The position numbers were made by a program, and so were the translations under genes. Below, piece after piece: positions 32,800 to 42,479 of a stretch of DNA of 64,000 nt. Within the stretch, counting starts at the first letter, position 1. Every line of letters begins with the position of its first letter. The notes under the pieces are model-generated. The model was not told the DNA's origin, searched no databases, and was given only the letters and a program-made list of their open reading frames with translations. Source of the stretch: Hyalella azteca (Eukaryota; Arthropoda; Malacostraca; Amphipoda; Hyalellidae); NCBI RefSeq assembly GCF_000764305.2, contig NW_025934948.1:1-64000 (forward strand), written 5' to 3'.

Positions 32800-33960
32800 A
32801 GTAATCTCCCGTCTCTAATAGTTCTTTCATTCGCCATTCGTTATTTATTGTGACAATATTTAAAAATTATGATTCGCAGTCATTTGTTTGGACGATAACG
32901 ACACAGAGATTGGTAAGCCTCATAATTAGAGACAGTTAAAACATCTGATAAGTTAGTTTTAAAATCTAGCAGTCTAGCTATATATAACAGTTAAATCGGC
33001 AATCCTAGAGAATATGTCAGGTTGACGTCCTCATCTGCAAGATGTTGACTCCTAGTGAATAGCGCGAAGCCCTGGTGATCTAACTTCTTCAGGGAGTTGA
33101 GTCGAGCTTCTGTTAAGACTACCGTAAGCCGCAGGCTGAGATACTGTGTTATGATGGAATTGTCCAGATTATTAACTGTGCACACAGTTTCGAAGCCCAG
33201 ACCGTCAGAAGCTGAATGGTCAAGAATGCATCCGATCCGGTGACTCTAGCTAGAGTTTCCACCAGGCACAAGGTCAAACAAGCGATATGAAAAGTAGCCT
33301 CAAACACAACCGAGTATGTGTGGGGCCGTTTTTATCGGAAATTCCAAAGTCATATTAGTTAATTGCCAGCTAAGTAGTTGAGCGAACATTTAGTGTCATT
33401 AGTAAAGCCGCAATGTGCATAACTTCCCGTTTACTACCACTAACTTCCCATGTTGATATCAAACAAGAGGCGTGTAGTCGGAAATAATTAGTTTGGACAA
33501 TAGTTGTTAAAAATTAGATCGATCGCTTCCATTTGGTTCTGGTTCAGTTAGCCTGTGGTTCGCAAAATGCGGCAAGCCTGGTGCCCACCACCAGCGGCAC
33601 TTGACGGTCATCCCAAGGGGTATATTAATTATATGGGGTAATGCACGTTTTCTAGTTAGGTCTGCTTTACTTTTAAAAAAATAATCGCTGCTTAACACAA
33701 AATATGGAAGTGTTATGCCACTGTTGCCTAAGTTGAATTTTGATCATCATGCCTACCTAATACGTAACTTATTAGCGCATTAATACCGATATAATGGAAA
33801 TAATACTAAAGAGATTCTATTAATATAGAATAATGATGATACGCAGCAAGCATATACTTTATGATACAAGGCGGCTGTGCAAAATTTCCAAGTGCTACTC
33901 GATAGGAAAGTTTACAAACCATTGCAGTAGGAGATACTAAATGTACTAGCTATGAGGCTG
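32800..33960. other. no supported feature
   Basis: A minus frame at 33,507-33,698 contains KCRWWWAPGLPHFANHRL, which looks repeat-derived, but I cannot place it. Otherwise nothing. Confidence 0.35.
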
Positions 33961-33969
33961 AGTAGGCCA

Positions 33970-34127
33970 CACAGTGTGTCATGGATGCAGTGTGTCATGG
34001 ATGCAGGCAGTGTGTCATGGATGCAAAATTTCATGGATGCACCGTATTACGGATGCAGCGCATCATGGATGCAGCTTATCATGGATGCAGTGTATCACGG
34101 ATGTAACGTGTCATGGATGCAACGTAC
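33970..34127. repeat. 16-bp minisatellite (TCATGGATGCAGTGTG)
   Basis: About nine units with CATGGATGCA at 33,980, 33,996, 34,016, 34,032, 34,063, 34,080 and 34,112, plus variants CGGATGCA/CGGATGTA at 34,047 and 34,096. Period about 16 bp. A relative in the opposite orientation lies at 37.85-37.99 kb. Confidence 0.9.
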
Positions 34128-34364
34128 CATATGTACGTTGCACGCTTACAATACCGCGAAGAAAAGTATCGTGCAAGCTGGCATCATTGTATTGCGTAGT
34201 ACACCACGATTTACGTGATATACTGTCACTTGCTTCCGTCTTCATCGGCGTTGATCTGGAGAAGCGCGGGAAACTCGAAAGGTCACGCCGTCCAAACTGC
34301 CGCAAGACGCATCCGGCTCACAATAATTTGACTAGCAAATTCTTGGCGCTGCTCGTTAAAGGAA

Positions 34365-35109
34365 AACAAAGCGGACCAATTAATGAATTCTGACGACACT
34401 CGCAGCCGCGTAATGTGAATAATGAGCTATGCTTTTACTTAGAACAAAATCGGTTCAGATTTGAAAATTTCAAGCGTAATAAGGTTGACTAAACTTAGCC
34501 TTCAGCGTGCTAATATGAAAAAAATAATAGACAAAAAACTTTTGAGGACGCTAGGGCGCGTTGTCAATAAAAATTTCTGAAATCTACTAGAAACAAATCG
34601 GTCAAGATTTGAGGGTTCTATGCTTAAAAAGGTGCTATCATTAGAGCGGCAGGAAGTTCCGAACTAAAATCCAGGCCAAATTTCGGGCCAAAAGTGTCGA
34701 TGCGGTGCCGTGGAAGCTGAGTATTCACCGAGCAAAGCATAACCTGCTATGACGATAAGGCATCTATCATGGCAACAAAACTATGATGTAGATGGTGCTG
34801 GGTGCCTCGGAAGACTACTAATTTCCACAATAAATAATCGTGATGTATATACATGTATTCTTACACAGAAGCTCCTGTTTGCAATTACGGTCAACAAAAT
34901 TCACTCTACTTTTATTAAGTAGCATGATCAGCAAGTACTGGCACGGACGTTTCATAGGCTGGTCATGGCTCTTTTATTATCCTCTGTAAATAATAGCCTT
35001 TTTTGTGGATACCACCGAAGAAACTAATATTTCTTCGTGAATGACGTGCAGATGTGGGGTGACTAATTAACAGGCTATTTTTTTCTAAATATATATCGTA
35101 CGAATAAAA
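34365..35109. repeat. segmental repeat block A, copy 1
   Basis: About 740 bp that align in direct orientation with 38,094-38,850. Landmarks: GCGGACCAATTAATGAATTC / GCGGACCAATTAAATTCTGA, GCGTAATGTGAATAAT, CGGTTCAGATTTGA, GTGGAAGCTGAGTATTCACC / GTGGAAGCCCAGTATTCACC, GGTGCTGGGTG, CACAGAAGCTCC, GGTCATGGCTCTTT / GGTTATGGCTCTTT, CTAAATATATAT. Estimated identity 70-80%. Copy 1 ends where the TTAA-flanked element is inserted. Confidence 0.85.
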
Positions 35110-35113
35110 TTAA

Positions 35114-36200
35114 AGGGGAGCATGTAGGCAAAAATCTATTTTCTATATATATGGTAGAATCATCTCCAAACTTGGAACACATATGTAAAATCAAAAATGA
35201 TTACTATTTGGTTCGTGTGAATTTTTTGAAAAAAGTGAAAGAAAATGTGAAATTCATAGAAAACGGCAAAAAAAGGGTACTCTAATAAAAAAATTTATGA
35301 CTGTTGCAAATTATATGCTACAACATCGAGACACGTATCATTCGATGCGTAAAAACCATATCTAGCGATTCTCGAAACACTTTTTCAATTTTTTCCTTGG
35401 TTCTCTTGTTATGATGATTTTTCTGAAATTTTTCGATTTTTCAACAAATTTTTGAATTTTTCCCTTTTTTTCAAAATATTTTCAAAACTAAAATGAAATC
35501 GAAAAAAATGGTTCGAGAATCGCTAGATATTCTAATTGCAAATCGAATGGTATATGTCTCGTCGCTGTAGCTTCAAAACTCTAGGAGTTATAAAGTTTGT
35601 CGTGACATTAAGTGTGAATGTTCAGGAGGACGCGACAAAGTCCCGGGTGCACCGCAAAAGGCGGTCAATGTAGCTTAGATACCAAAGTAAACGTTTCTGG
35701 AGCTTGATTCCAATCAAGGATGGTGGGAGCGACTACATGCGCACGTCCCCGTACGACGCCCGGAGGCACACTGGCTTACACTTTCTAAAAACACTGTATT
35801 TGTAGTGCTAGGCATCGAATTTCCCTCAATGTAATTACTGAAGGAATTTCCCCATCCTGGCCCCATTTCATGAAGTGTGGTGTACGTCAAAATTCACGTA
35901 GAGAGTCGGTAATGACACCGTTATATAGCTCAGAATGTCAGCTTTAAGATGAGACTAAACACGTAACTGCAGCACAACTCAAATAGACACTATATTTAAA
36001 GAGCTCAGCAGCTAATTAGTTCCTATCTAATTACTTAAAGAACTCCCCCACCCGCCCCCCTTTCATGAAGTATCGTGAATCTAAAAATGGACGTACAGAG
36101 ATGGTAATGGTACCGTTGGATAGAGCAGAATGTCAGCTTTAAGAGTAGATTAAAAACCGGAAATGCCGAAATCCAAAATTTTTGCCTACATGCTCCCCCT
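35114..36200. mobile_element. 1,087-bp TTAA-flanked non-autonomous DNA element
   Basis: The left end is AGGGGAGCATGTAGGCAAAA; the right end, reverse complemented, is AGGGGGAGCATGTAGGCAAA. TTAA flanks both sides (35,110-35,113 and 36,201-36,204), the target of piggyBac- and Kolobok-type transposases. Inside, TCTAGCGATTCTCGAA and TTCGAGAATCGCTAGA (about 35,363 and 35,510) are the core of a longer imperfect inverted repeat. A second inner feature is a direct repeat of about 195 bp around TTTCATGAAGT (35,866 and 36,061) and CAGAATGTCAGCTTTAAGA. No transposase motif. It is absent from the paralogous site at 38.85 kb. Confidence 0.8.
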
Positions 36201-36204
36201 TTAA

Positions 36205-36960
36205 TTAATTAATTAAGAAACCATGTGTTTTGGTCAACCGAGCACCAGAGAACACTGTCTCATTCCCAGTTTTGGGTCCTAACTAGCGAGAGAAGTCCAG
36301 AGGCACCGGATGTGGCGATGTGCGATACGGTATGGGCAAGAGTAGTCGACAAGAATGCAATCGATGAAAGCTCCAGATTTCCCAATTTTAAAGAATTTTA
36401 GATCAGAATTGATAACAAATATTGATAATATATCAGAATTGATAAAATCATGCATATGTCAGCTATCTGACCTTTCGAATGAAAAAAATAAAGTTTGTTG
36501 AAAGATGAACATTTTGGCATATTTCAGTGCCTCAAATCGATGGAATGTGTGAGTCGAAATCTGCGAAGCGGTGTCAGGCGAGCAGAGCTAGCCAAATGCC
36601 GTAACAATTTTGAAGAAGATTTTAATGGGAATACAAGTCACGATACTCTAATCATAATTAATAATGTGAACGAAATGTTAGAAAAAATTTGAATCATTGT
36701 GGCTGAAGCACATGATTGAGCTTTGTTAACTAAGTAGGCATGCAGTTAAGTTTGAGGGTTAACGTTGATAAAATACCGTTCCGTGTGACTCTCTCTAGTT
36801 ATATAGGCACATTTCAGATTTAGATTAATGATTGGGAATCCCGATTTCATTCATAGCCTTTAGAAATTCAACATTGTTTAACTGACTTTTGCATTCTTTA
36901 GAACAATGAAATAGTGTTCTACTCCTTCATAATTAAGACAATCGTGTAAACTATTAAACT
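36205..36960. other. no supported feature
   Basis: AT-rich. A frame at 36,495-36,692 (65 codons, plus) has no recognised domain. A short word around TTTTAGATCAGAATTGATA (36,397) recurs inverted near 39,428. Confidence 0.4.
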
Positions 36961-36964
36961 AAGA

Positions 36965-37215
36965 TACTGTATGCCCTACACCGCCAGAACCCTGTAAACT
37001 GCTGGAAGCGCCATGGGCGGAGCTTCAATATTACGACGTTTGTTCCCATGGCTGAGATGACTTATGCCCAAAGATAGTTGTTGATTTATTACTTTTTATT
37101 TACACTGGAGATAATTTCTTCTAATCATTTCTCAATTCTTTTACAAGTCAGGAAAGACTGGATCAACCAACGTTTCTTGTTGCCCACAACTAAAGCAATC
37201 AGCGTCATTCATGAA
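36965..37215. repeat. segmental repeat block B, copy 1 (partner at 40.72-41.07 kb)
   Basis: GGGCGGAGCTTCAATATTAC, TTCCCATGGCTGAGATGACT, TTTTACAAGTCAGGAAAGAC / TTTTTCAAGTTCGGAAAGAC and AACTAAAGCAATCAGCG / AACTCAACCAATCAGCG are shared in order with 40,720-41,065. The later copy has an extra insertion of about 90 bp. Confidence 0.8.
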
Positions 37216-37854
37216 GAAATGAATGATAGAAGACCAGATGGAAATTTAATTTTTAAGGTTTTTTATTTCAATTGGAATTTAAGTGAAATAGCAAAACTTT
37301 CTTCATACATTGAAAAAAATATGACAGATCGTCACTCATTCTGAGTAACATCATCACTAACATGATATCCTGATGACATGACACATCTCCGCGGAAATAG
37401 TAAACTTATGAGCCACAAAGTATTTTCACTCGTAATACTTGGTGGTACTTTCTCACAGAAACATAGCTCACCATGAAATCTACACACCCACCATCTTGAT
37501 ACATCACACGTAAGCAAACTTAAACATAAACAGCCCATTAATATTTAGTTTGAATTGCTTCCGTAAACTCCTCAGTGTGGTTTGCTACACACGACTTAAC
37601 CATCACGCATTTCTAGTCAGCTGAGTAACGTCGCGCGCAAGCAGAGCCGTCAGCCGTGTCATGCGATGGTTTGGACTGCGTGACTCCTAGAGTTTCCCGC
37701 GCTACTCTGGATCAACAGCGGTGATGATGGCAGCAAGTGACGTGGTAAATCACGTCAATCGTGATGTACTACGCGGTGCAATGATGTAAGCTTGCATAAT
37801 ACATGCCTTTGTAGTCTTGCAAGCTACTTACATATGGAACGTTGCATCAATGAA

Positions 37855-37990
37855 ATACTGCATCCACTGAATCCATGATACGCTACATACGCGATACGAT
37901 GCAACGTAATACTCAACATCGTGATACGCTGCATCCATTATACTCTACATCCATGATACTCTACATCCGTGATACGCTGCATCTATGGAA
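37855..37990. repeat. 16-bp minisatellite, opposite orientation (GATACGCTGCATCCAT)
   Basis: Degenerate units GATACGCTGCATCCAT, GATACTCTACATCCAT and relatives repeat at about 16 bp. TGCATCCATGATA is the reverse complement of TATCATGGATGCA in the 33.97-kb array. It lies about 100 bp before block A copy 2. Confidence 0.8.
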
Positions 37991-38093
37991 CATTTGGATG
38001 CATGGCTCGTAACATCCAGGGCTCGGACACATCCATGCATATGCTCGGACACTTTTGGCCCAGAATTTTCCTAGCGATTCTTAGAGTGGCGCC

Positions 38094-38850
38094 CTAAACG
38101 AAAACTGAGCGGACCAATTAAATTCTGACGATGCTCGCATGCAAGAGCGTAATGTGAATAATAAACTATATTTTTAATTAGAACCAAATCAGTTCAGATT
38201 TGAGAATTTAATTAATTTAAGCCTAAAAAGATTGCCAAAACTCAGAATTTAGTGCGTTAATTTGAAAAAGTGAATTAATAAAAAAAAAATTCTGGCATCG
38301 TTCGCAGGAGCGTGTTGTTAATAATAATAATAAATGTTTCTAATTAGAACCAATTCGGTTAGGATTTGAGGATTAATGCTTGAAAAGGTTGCTAACATTA
38401 GTGCAGCAAAAATTCATGCGATGCAGTACGGTGGAAGCCCAGTATTCACCGAGCAGAATGTAGAGTAATATACATTGATGCTAAGGCCTTGGTAACAAAA
38501 CTATATTGTACTTGGTGCTGGGTGACCCAGAGCGCTACTACTTTTCACTGTAAGTTTTCATGAAGAATTTACTCCTACACAGAAGCTCCCGTGTGGCATT
38601 TACGATCATCAAAATTAAGTCTACGTTTGTCAAGCAGCACTATTAGCTAGAGTTATTTAACAGATGTTTAATAAGCTGGTTATGGCTCTTTGCTTAGTCT
38701 CTGTAATAATTTGTTCCGTATTTCTATGGAAAACACCGATGAAACTAATATTTTTTGACAATGGTGCGAGCAGAAGTGAGGTGACCAACATAATTCTTTT
38801 AAATATCTAAATATATATTACCATAACCGTTCGAATAAACTATATCATAT
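38094..38850. repeat. segmental repeat block A, copy 2
   Basis: Direct-orientation partner of 34,365-35,109 (same landmark words). It continues past the point where copy 1 is cut by the TTAA element (GTTCGAATAAACTATATC here against GTACGAATAAAATTAA there), so it serves as an approximate empty site. Confidence 0.85.
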
Positions 38851-38859
38851 TAGTTCAAC

Positions 38860-40390
38860 AAGAGAAGAACATGACGCTTGCTACGTCACTGACGTGCTGG
38901 AGCCAATATTTGATTAAATTTGACGTATAAACCTGTTAATATTCGCTATACAGCAGGATTGTGGGCTCATTATTAAAATGTCACTTCGGTGTTAATGCTG
39001 GGTTACTGAGTCCTGAGTACAGGGCAAAAACTTTCATCAATCTAACAAGCTAACAATGTCGAGTATATGTTATTAATTTGATATGCATTGCGTATGAATT
39101 TGTAGCCACTCCTGTTATCTAGCAGCATTACTAAACAAAGTAGTTAGTTAAGTATTTCCCGCTGTATTTACTTGAAATCATTATCTGCGCTCATGCTAGA
39201 ATAAGCAAATAATACCTAATAATATCAATATCCTTAGTATCCTTAGTATTTGTTTGGGACATAGCAGTCCCAGGCCACGATGGATCGCCACCTCTGATTA
39301 TCGTTCATCCGCCCTCATTTGGGCCACCTGATGCACGATGCTGTTGCTTGCTTCTCGCCGCTGGTAGTGTTGCAGGGGAGGTCGATCTGGAATTGTGCCC
39401 AGGNGTGAATTAAATTAGGTTTTATTCGATTCTGATCTAAAATTTCTTAAAATTTAGGCAGCTTGGTGCTTTCTTCTTTAAACCGAATTATGGTCCACTG
39501 CGTCTGCCCGTATGCTAGCGCAGTGGCATACGGGCCACTGCGCATCTATTCTGCACTTCCCGTTTGAAAAGAACCTAAGCTTGTAGAGCGACAGTGTTTG
39601 GTCAAGTAATTTTTGCGGGCGCAAGTAATTAACATAGTATATTCAATCTCCGACAAAGAAGGCACACGTCCTCGGCTTGGGTTTGAGGTTACTTTTAATG
39701 CCGACCTTGTGCCTGGTTCCCTATTAGGCATGGTTGCTTAATTCGAAACCCTAGAGTGATCTATCTGCACGTGGTAGTCATCTATCAGCACAATAAATAT
39801 TCCACCGTAACACCGCCTCACTGCCAGCGGCTATCGCAGTCTTTACAGGAGCTCGACTCTGTACATCACTTCCTGGAGATAGTAGAAGTTCGATCTTCTC
39901 ACGCTGACTTCGCGCCATTTAATTATTGAAGCCGGCATCTTGCTGCAGTGAGTCTCTACCTGATCTACTCTTTTTGATGCTGATCTAACTGTTGTATCGC
40001 GATATAAAAGCAATTTTGAAGTAATATTTACAATGTTTCTACTTATGAGGCTTATCAATATCATTCATGTTTCGTTGTCTAAATAAAAATTGTATAAATC
40101 ACAAATTCACAGTCATGGAAAGCAAATGAAATAAATATTCAGAGGCGAAATTAATACGAGAAGACGCTTTTAAGTCCTGCTGATGCAAAATATCAAGTTC
40201 TTAGACATCGCTCACAGACGGATTTATATGTTGGAGATTTAATTCAACATGAATGGAAATTTCTTTAGATGGAGCGGTTAATTCAGAAGGCAAAAAACTA
40301 AGCTTATCAATGTTGAGAGGCCTATATAAATATGCATGTGCATCTAAGATTCATTGGATTTGTTATTATATTTTTCTAGTATCTCCTAAA
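38860..40390. other. no supported gene; one ambiguous base and a palindrome
   Basis: Base 39,404 is N, a residual sequence ambiguity. At about 39,508-39,541 CCCGTATGC/GCATACGGG (9-bp stem, 10-nt loop) overlaps CCACTGCG/CGCAGTGG. Minus frames at 39,546-39,731 and 39,843-40,064 have no recognised domain. Confidence 0.45.
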
Positions 40391-40396
40391 AGTTAT

Positions 40397-40645
40397 ATAA
40401 ATTAAATATTTTTCTTTCTTCTTGATGAAACATCTGACAGCAGTTACTACTGAACTATAAACCTCTTGAAGCCTCAGTGCATTGAAATATGGAAATTGAA
40501 TTTAAAATTAACGTACGATGAACGTCCAACTGCTTATATAGATTTAGCGGCAGACCACGCCATGGAAGGCAGGCAAGCAATGCCTATTTTTCGTGGACGC
40601 TGCTACGTTTGCATGACCTTGAAGCGTAATGCAACTCATACGTGA
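40397..40645. repeat. segmental repeat block C, copy 2
   Basis: Diverged direct-orientation partner of 32,518-32,790; see its shared words. It lies just before block B copy 2, an order not seen next to block B copy 1. Confidence 0.65.
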
Positions 40646-40719
40646 ACGTACATCGATTTTACCTATTTTTTTTACCAAACTTTCTCATAACTTCACAATG
40701 CGAATTCAAGTTCGAGAGA

Positions 40720-41065
40720 TGCCCTGCACTTTTTGAACCCCGAACAGCCAGAAGCTCCGTGGGCGGAGCTTCAATATTACCACACTGGTTCCTAATTTCC
40801 CATGGCTGAGATGACTGACGCCTAAAACTAGTAGTTAATATAATACTTTTAACTTACGCTTGAGATACTCGTAATTTCTCTTGAACATTTCTCTTAAAAT
40901 GCATACCGCACTGCGCCGTACACGCATGTCCATGTATCTAACATGAGCTAAATAGAAATTCATTGGTGGTTTCTTATTATTCGCGATCTCAACTCTTTTT
41001 CAAGTTCGGAAAGACTGAATGAACCTGCGTTTTTTTGTGATCCACAACTCAACCAATCAGCGCTT
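40720..41065. repeat. segmental repeat block B, copy 2
   Basis: Partner of 36,965-37,215 with the GGGCGGAGCTTCAATATTAC landmark. An extra stretch (about 40,890-40,975, including CATACCGCACTGCGCCGTAC) is inserted relative to copy 1. Confidence 0.8.
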
Positions 41066-41550
41066 GGCACGCGCGGGCTTCTGCGCTCTGAAAAGGGCGC
41101 GAAAATCAACTGACGGTCGAGAAGTCATGTATACAACCAAATTACGGTCAGACGTCATAAGCCTGCCTACGTAAAGAGTGAATAATTCAGTCCAGTTAGG
41201 GGCACGGTATTCAGAAACCAGAGAATGATAGAAGATAACGAAGTAATTAAATATATTTTTTTGTATTTATGATAGACATCCATGTAGGGAAGGTGAAACA
41301 TAAAAATAACTGTGTAAAAATAACTGCAAGCAAACTGAAACATGAAAAAAATACCTGTAAGTGGTAACTGGTAACAACTTAACAAGTAACAACTAACATG
41401 TTGACACTAGTAACAGGCTGAAGTTGACAACATTACACCGAAATCTTCGTACAGTTTTATTCTGTAATTTATATTATGTACCTATGTATCATGCTGGTTT
41501 TTAAATCATATTTAATACTATTAAGTAAAATATAAAGGCCTTATCTATAA

Positions 41551-41723
41551 ATGTAGCGGAAGCGCTGTAGCGGCAAAATCTCGTATCGCTACTTAAATAT
41601 GTAGCGGGCGCTACCGCTACCGCTACATTGCCTTAAATGTAGCGCCGCTACCACTACCGCTACTGAAAATGTAGCAGCCGCTAGTAGCGGCCGCTACATG
41701 TAGCGCGCTACTGCCCACCTCTG
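41551..41723 (-). mobile_element. hAT-like terminal end made of GTAGCG motifs
   Basis: The right border reverse-complements to CAGAGGTGGGCAGTAGCGCG; CAGAGGTGGGCA is a known hAT terminal type. Inside it, for about 160 bp, GTAGCG or its complement CGCTAC occurs over 15 times, including palindromes such as GTAGCGGCCGCTAC and GCGCGCTACATGTAGCGCGC-like words. The opposite terminus was not found, so this is a solo or truncated end. Confidence 0.6.
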
Positions 41724-41879
41724 CATATTTGTCATATGATAGTTTAGCCAAAAAGTCGTTTGTTCGTGCAGCCATCTAAAGAATTTATACGTTTCTAAGA
41801 CTCATTATGAACATAATGAAAATGTAATAATTAAATTAAAATATAAAAATAATAATTTATTTAACACTCGAGCCTCACA

Positions 41880-41981
41880 CAAACCGGCGCCTGTAACTCC
41901 TTGCCTCAATTGTTCCTGCATTGGCGCTCAGGCGCCGATTTTACGGGGTTACCTCAGATGTGCAATTAGCCCTCCAATTGA
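41880..41981 (+). repeat. interspersed repeat, copy 2 (inverted partner at 23.9 kb)
   Basis: CAAACCGGCGCCTGTAACTC ... GGCGCTCAGGCGCCGATTTT ... GGGTTACCTCAGATGTGCAA matches the minus strand of 23,893-23,999. The contained palindrome GGCGCTCAGGCGCC is shared. Confidence 0.85.
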
Positions 41982-42360
41982 ACGTGAGCTTTGGGTGGAT
42001 CACGTTCGAATTATCGTCCACGTCTGCAGTAGTTGACGCTATAGGTGGCCAGCATGTGGTGGTCCATACAACCAGCCTCAAAGGGTCTACAATCAGCTCT
42101 GATATCCACCACCTATTTCTCGATCAGGGAAATTTTTATCGACAGTATTTTAACCAACCTTTCCATATATAAATACGCCTACTAAGTGGAGATCGGTAGG
42201 GGGAATGGCCAGGTTGGCCTCTCACCAGCGCTGCATTCTTCTACTGAATTTTATTTGTTATTAACCCAAGTATTGCTGAATTTTAACTTTAGTGGGACCC
42301 GTATATTCAGCCAATATGTGTGGCTGTCTCGAGCTAAGCGAGGGCGTCAGTGAGAGAGCT

Positions 42361-42475
42361 TGCACGTAACACTTATCCACTTGTGCAGAGACTGCACGTA
42401 ACACTTGCGCAGAGACTGCACGTAACACTTGCGCAGAGACTGCACGTAACACTTGTGCAGAGCCTGCACGTACGT
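42361..42475. repeat. 24-bp minisatellite
   Basis: TGCACGTAACACTTGCGCAG + AGAC repeats with starts at 42,361 (variant, 32 bp), 42,393, 42,417, 42,441 and 42,465. Near-perfect copies, so recent. A multiple of 3, so frames stay open on both strands, but there is no sign it is translated. Confidence 0.92.
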
Positions 42476-42479
42476 AATG

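Noticed and set aside
33970..34127. CRISPR array
   Set aside because: Repeats are 16 bp, contiguous, without unique spacers, in animal-like DNA with no cas genes; the same applies to the other tandem arrays.
33974..34393. 139-codon plus-strand frame
   Set aside because: The first third is the 16-bp minisatellite; the rest runs into the segmental duplication, whose second copy does not keep the frame.
34365..38850. Block A copies as LTRs of one retrotransposon
   Set aside because: They lack TG...CA borders, a primer-binding site and any gag or pol between them, and block B repeats with the same offset, which fits a tandem duplication instead.
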